A DNA stretch of 20,616 bases from Welwitschia mirabilis (lineage: Eukaryota; Gnetophyta; Gnetopsida; Welwitschiales). Position numbers and translations under genes: made by a program. The notes beneath the pieces are model-generated. The model was not told the origin of the DNA. It searched no databases and saw nothing but the letters and a program-made list of their open reading frames with translations. The stretch is from the NCBI GenBank assembly GCA_051453625.1, contig JBOZIK010000001.1, positions 287,715,934 through 287,736,549 on the forward strand, read 5' to 3'. Shown here one piece after another: positions 18,066 through 20,616 of the stretch (position 1 is the first letter of the stretch; each line of letters opens with the position of its first letter).

Positions 18066-18165
18066 NNNNNNNNNNNNNNNNNNNNNNNNNNNNNNNNNNN
18101 NNNNNNNNNNNNNNNNNNNNNNNNNNNNNNNNNNNNNNNNNNNNNNNNNNNNNNNNNNNNNNNNN
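18066..18165. other. Assembly gap, exactly 100 N
   Basis: Probably not a real gap: flanks repeat the same 40 bp, so the true sequence likely has one copy and no missing DNA. Confidence 0.99.
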
Positions 18166-18205
18166 GAAACCACTAGGTGTGATTAAGGGCTTGCTTCATT
18201 CAGAT
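18166..18205 (+). repeat. 40-bp exact direct repeat, copy 2, after a gap
   Basis: Identical to 18026-18065 and followed by the expected next part of the protease, consistent with one original copy. Confidence 0.9.
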
Positions 18206-18340
18206 AGAGGAAGTCTTCTATCCTATTAATGTAATTTTTTTAACAGTTGAGTACCATGGTGGATATCTTTTACTTATAGATAGAGCTTTCTATGTAATAG
18301 TCTAGTTTATCATAGATACAAGAACTAAATTGATGAAGTG

Positions 18341-18808
18341 CCATTTTGGGAATAACAATTTTCAATAAAAGTATTTGATGTGGTCGAAAAATATTTAGGA
18401 AATGATTTGAGTTTAGAGAAAGAAATTAAGCCAACTCTATTTTTACAGCACCATTCAATTAAGGAAAAATGATCCATGCTTCATAAACCAACCTTATTTG
18501 ATGGTAAATCAGAAGTAAACTACCTGTATGTTCTTAATGATCAACTTGAGTTTGACCATCTGCCAACTGAGTTTTCTAATCTGGAGAGTAGCGAGCCTGA
18601 GTTTGTAAATTATGCAAAAGATCAAGAAATTNNNNNNNNNNNNNNNNNNNNNNNNNNNNNNNNNNNNNNNNNNNNNNNNNNNNNNNNNNNNNNNNNNNNN
18701 NNNNNNNNNNNNNAACCTTTAGACAGTGGACTGAAATACATTTTTCTGAATAGAAATCTAAATAAACCATTAATTATCAATAAAAAACTTTTTCCTCAAC
18801 AAGAATAA
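18341..18808 (+). pseudogene. Protease-RT linker region of Athila/Tat-like pol
   Basis: From about 18358 one frame reads FSIKVFDVVEKYLGNDLSLEKEIKP and on to a TGA at 18470-18472. The same frame continues from MLHKPTLF (18476) through YLYVLNDQLEFDHLPTEF to the 82-N gap. After the gap PLDSGLKYIFLNRNLNKPLII resumes until TAA at 18806-18808. This variable linker with a proline-leucine-rich KYIFL segment just before the RT is normal for the group. Only one internal stop in about 90 codons makes it one of the better kept parts. Confidence 0.6.
18632..18713. other. Assembly gap, 82 N
   Basis: Sized gap within the linker; no edge duplication seen. Confidence 0.99.
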
Positions 18809-19358
18809 AGTCTCATCTCTCTTCTAGAATATAAGGTAAATGCATTTCCTTAGTTCCATAACAATTTGAGAACCATACTCACTTCCATTATGTAACATAA
18901 AATTTACCTCAAAGAAAATGCTAAACCTGTGAGATATCTCTAATGTAGACTTAATATAGCCTTTAATCAAATTATAAAAGATGAAATCANNNNNNNNNNN
19001 NNNNNNNNNNNNNNNNNNNNNNNNNNNNNNNNNNNNNNNNNNNNNNNNNNNNNNNNNNNNNNNNNNNNNNNNNNNNNNNNNNNNNNNNGCATAGACGTCT
19101 AAAAACTAAATGAGGTAACTAAAAAAGACCACTATCCTTTGCCTTTTTTTTGATAAGATTCTTGATAGGATTCAAGGTCATGATTTTTACTATTTCCTTG
19201 ATGGTTATAGTGGTTATAATTAGGTTTGCATTGCTACTGAGGATCAAGCCAAAACTACAACACATGCCTTTTAGACTTTGTCATGCTCCTGGTACTTTTT
19301 AGCGTGCTGTGATGGGTATCTTTTCTGATATGCTTGAGGATTCCATTGAAATTTTCAT
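18809..19358 (+). pseudogene. Reverse transcriptase (Athila/Tat-like), N-terminal half
   Basis: First part: HKIYLKENAKPVRYL, a typical RT entry segment, with stops either side. After the 99-N gap come KLNEVTKKDHYPLPF, a frame change in an 8-T run (19144-19151), and DFYYFLDGYSGYN, motif A with catalytic Asp at 19200-19202. A TAG (19221-19223) replaces the following Gln. Then VCIATEDQAKTT is joined to MPFRLCHAPGTF with several codons missing and a frame shift, and a second TAG (19300-19302) before RAVMGIFSDMLEDSIEIF. The catalytic YxDD box would fall in the next gap. Confidence 0.8.
18990..19088. other. Assembly gap, 99 N
   Basis: Sized gap inside the RT. About 50 codons would be expected here, so the real gap may be longer. 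Confidence 0.98.
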
Positions 19359-20104
19359 NNNNNNNNNNNNNNNNNNNNNNNNNNNNNNNNNNNNNNNNNN
19401 NNNNNNNNNNNNNNNNNNNNNNNNNNNNNNNNNNNNNNNNNNNNNNNNNNNNNNNNNNNNNNNNNNNNNNNNNNNNNNNNNNNNNNNNNNNNNNNNNNNN
19501 NNNNNNNNNNNNNNNNNNNNNNNNNNNNNNNNNNNNNNNNNNNNNNNNNNNNNNNNNNNNNNNNNNNNNNNNNNNNNNNNNNNNNNNNNNNNNNNNNNNN
19601 NNNNNNNNNNNNNNNNNNNNNNNNNNNNNNNNNNNNNNNNNNNNNNNNNNNNNNNNNNNNNNNNNNNNNNNNNNNNNNNNNNNNNNNNNNNNNNNNNNNN
19701 NNNNNNNNNNNNNNNNNNNNNNNNNNNNNNNNNNNNNNNNNNNNNNNNNNNNNNNNNNNNNNNNNNNNNNNNNNNNNNNNNNNNNNNNNNNNNNNNNNNN
19801 NNNNNNNNNNNNNNNNNNNNNNNNNNNNNNNNNNNNNNNNNNNNNNNNNNNNNNNNNNNNNNNNNNNNNNNNNNNNNNNNNNNNNNNNNNNNNNNNNNNN
19901 NNNNNNNNNNNNNNNNNNNNNNNNNNNNNNNNNNNNNNNNNNNNNNNNNNNNNNNNNNNNNNNNNNNNNNNNNNNNNNNNNNNNNNNNNNNNNNNNNNNN
20001 NNNNNNNNNNNNNNNNNNNNNNNNNNNNNNNNNNNNNNNNNNNNNNNNNNNNNNNNNNNNNNNNNNNNNNNNNNNNNNNNNNNNNNNNNNNNNNNNNNNN
20101 NNNN
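19359..20104. other. Assembly gap, 746 N
   Basis: Covers the RT catalytic box, thumb and connection. These normally take about 350-360 bp, so the estimate leaves roughly 390 bp unexplained: an insertion or an inaccurate gap size. Long reading frames crossing it are artefacts. Confidence 0.98.
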
Positions 20105-20616
20105 GATGTCAAATTTGAATGAAATGAATCTTCTTAACTTTATTTTAATAGGATTAAATGTAAATTATTTTATGCTCTTGTAGTGATAAGACTTGATTAG
20201 ACACTTGATTTTAAGCTTATGTGTAATGCAAGTAACTTTGTCGTGGGTGGGGTTCTTTGTCAGAAATATAAGAATGATTTTAAATTTATATCTTATCATA
20301 GAAAATATTTATCTAGAGCTCAAATAAACTACACCACTATAAAGAAAGAAATACTAGCCATTATATTTTGTTTTGATTCTCTTAAATATTATCTTTTAGC
20401 TTTCACGAATGTTTACACCGATCATGTTGCCATTTGTTACCTCATGACTAAGAAATATTCTAGCACCTATTTGATTACATGGATCCTTATTATGCAAGAG
20501 TTTAACTTAACTATTATAGATAAAGTAAGTAAGCATAGTTCTATTATCGATCATTTATCTCGACTTTTTTCTCTTCCAGATGATAAATCATTGATGATTC
20601 TTTTCCTGATGAGCAG
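20105..20616 (+). pseudogene. RT connection and RNase H (Athila/Tat-like), runs off the window
   Basis: One frame runs from 20105 to the end, with stops only at 20120-20122 (TGA), 20135-20137 (TAA) and 20198-20200 (TAG). From 20201 it is open for 138 codons. It starts LDFKLMCNASNFVVGGVL: the first catalytic Asp is Asn (codon 20225-20227). The second catalytic residue is kept in IKKEILAI (Glu, 20348-20350) and the third in VYTDHVA (Asp, 20420-20422). HSSIIDHLSRL marks the end of the domain. The TGA and TAG stand where Trp is common in relatives. Integrase should follow beyond the window. Confidence 0.85.

Larger units (their letters stand above)
17880..18340 (+). pseudogene. Aspartic protease (Athila/Tat-like), broken
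   Basis: The active-site region reads DIKASINIMF with the catalytic Asp kept (codon 17913-17915), but the third residue is Lys where Gly or Thr-Gly-type residues belong. A TAA follows at 17955-17957. The next part reads EPTYIILKSADTSMKK and PLGVIKGLLHS up to the gap. After the gap a one-base frame change leads into IEEVFYPINVIFL and LLLIDRAF, matching the later strands of this protease. The enzyme would have processed Gag-Pol. Collapsing the 40-bp repeat at the gap does not remove the frame change. Confidence 0.65.
16756..20616 (+). mobile_element. Decayed Athila/Tat-like Ty3/gypsy element, gag-pol, + strand
   Basis: In order on the + strand: poorly preserved gag (16756-17400), gag C-terminus (17400-17760), protease (about 17880-18340), linker (18340-18810), reverse transcriptase (18810-19358, then a large gap) and RNase H (20105-20616), after which the window ends. 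The RPQG segment followed by an RSG segment in late gag, and the FLDGYSGYN form of RT motif A, are typical of the Athila/Tat branch. Stops at Trp and Gln codons, two frameshifts and a deletion make it non-functional. Its 5' LTR may be the block at 15432-16189. Confidence 0.75.

Noticed and set aside
18476-18808. Independent 110-codon gene on the + strand
   Set aside because: It is the protease-RT linker of the Athila/Tat-like element, in frame with sequence before the stop at 18470.
19255-20122. Three long open frames across 19359-20104
   Set aside because: The N run creates them. Only short flanks are readable, and these belong to the RT in other frames.

Overview
The window looks like AT-rich intergenic DNA from a flowering plant nuclear genome, taken from a draft scaffold. 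It holds decayed LTR retrotransposons of two plant-typical Ty3/gypsy groups: an Athila/Tat-like element on the + strand and a chromovirus, probably Tekay/Del-like, on the - strand. There is also satellite and minisatellite DNA and eleven runs of N. I found no intact host gene, no tRNA or rRNA gene, no CRISPR array and no prokaryotic feature.

Layout. 1-1320 holds nothing recognisable. 1321-2085 is an LTR-like block on the - strand, and 1868-2691 holds two diverged copies of a 362-bp segment either side of a 100-N gap. 2776-4530 is featureless. 4533-4780 is a minisatellite of about 37 bp. 5000-5530 holds a pyrimidine-rich leader (read on the - strand) and a mutated primer-binding site of an Athila/Tat-type element; DNA above it may be that element's LTR. 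6348-6478 is a 33-bp minisatellite. From about 7780 to 12230 on the - strand lies a ruined chromovirus, read from high to low coordinates: gag, zinc knuckle, protease, reverse transcriptase, RNase H, integrase, chromodomain-like tail and polypurine tract. 12989-14489 is a diverged tandem array with a period close to 101 bp, followed by an inverted copy of three of its units that stops at a gap. 15432-16189 is a second LTR-like block, on the + strand, related to the first and inverted relative to it. 16756-20616 is a decayed + strand Athila/Tat-like gag-pol that runs off the window. Its RNase H is open for the last 138 codons but has lost one catalytic aspartate.

How the parts relate. Nothing here looks able to work. 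The damage is mostly of one type, G:C to A:T transitions at conserved Cys, Trp, Gln, His and Asp codons and in the primer-binding site, which fits long-term deamination of methylated cytosine in silenced elements. Four of the five gaps of exactly 100 N are flanked by direct repeats, and the fifth follows an inverted repeat. Several apparent local duplications may therefore be assembly artefacts, such as unmerged haplotypes, rather than biology. I see no convincing new functional system. The most distinctive items are the 101-bp array with its fold-back, the opposed LTR-like pair and the patterned gap-edge duplications.
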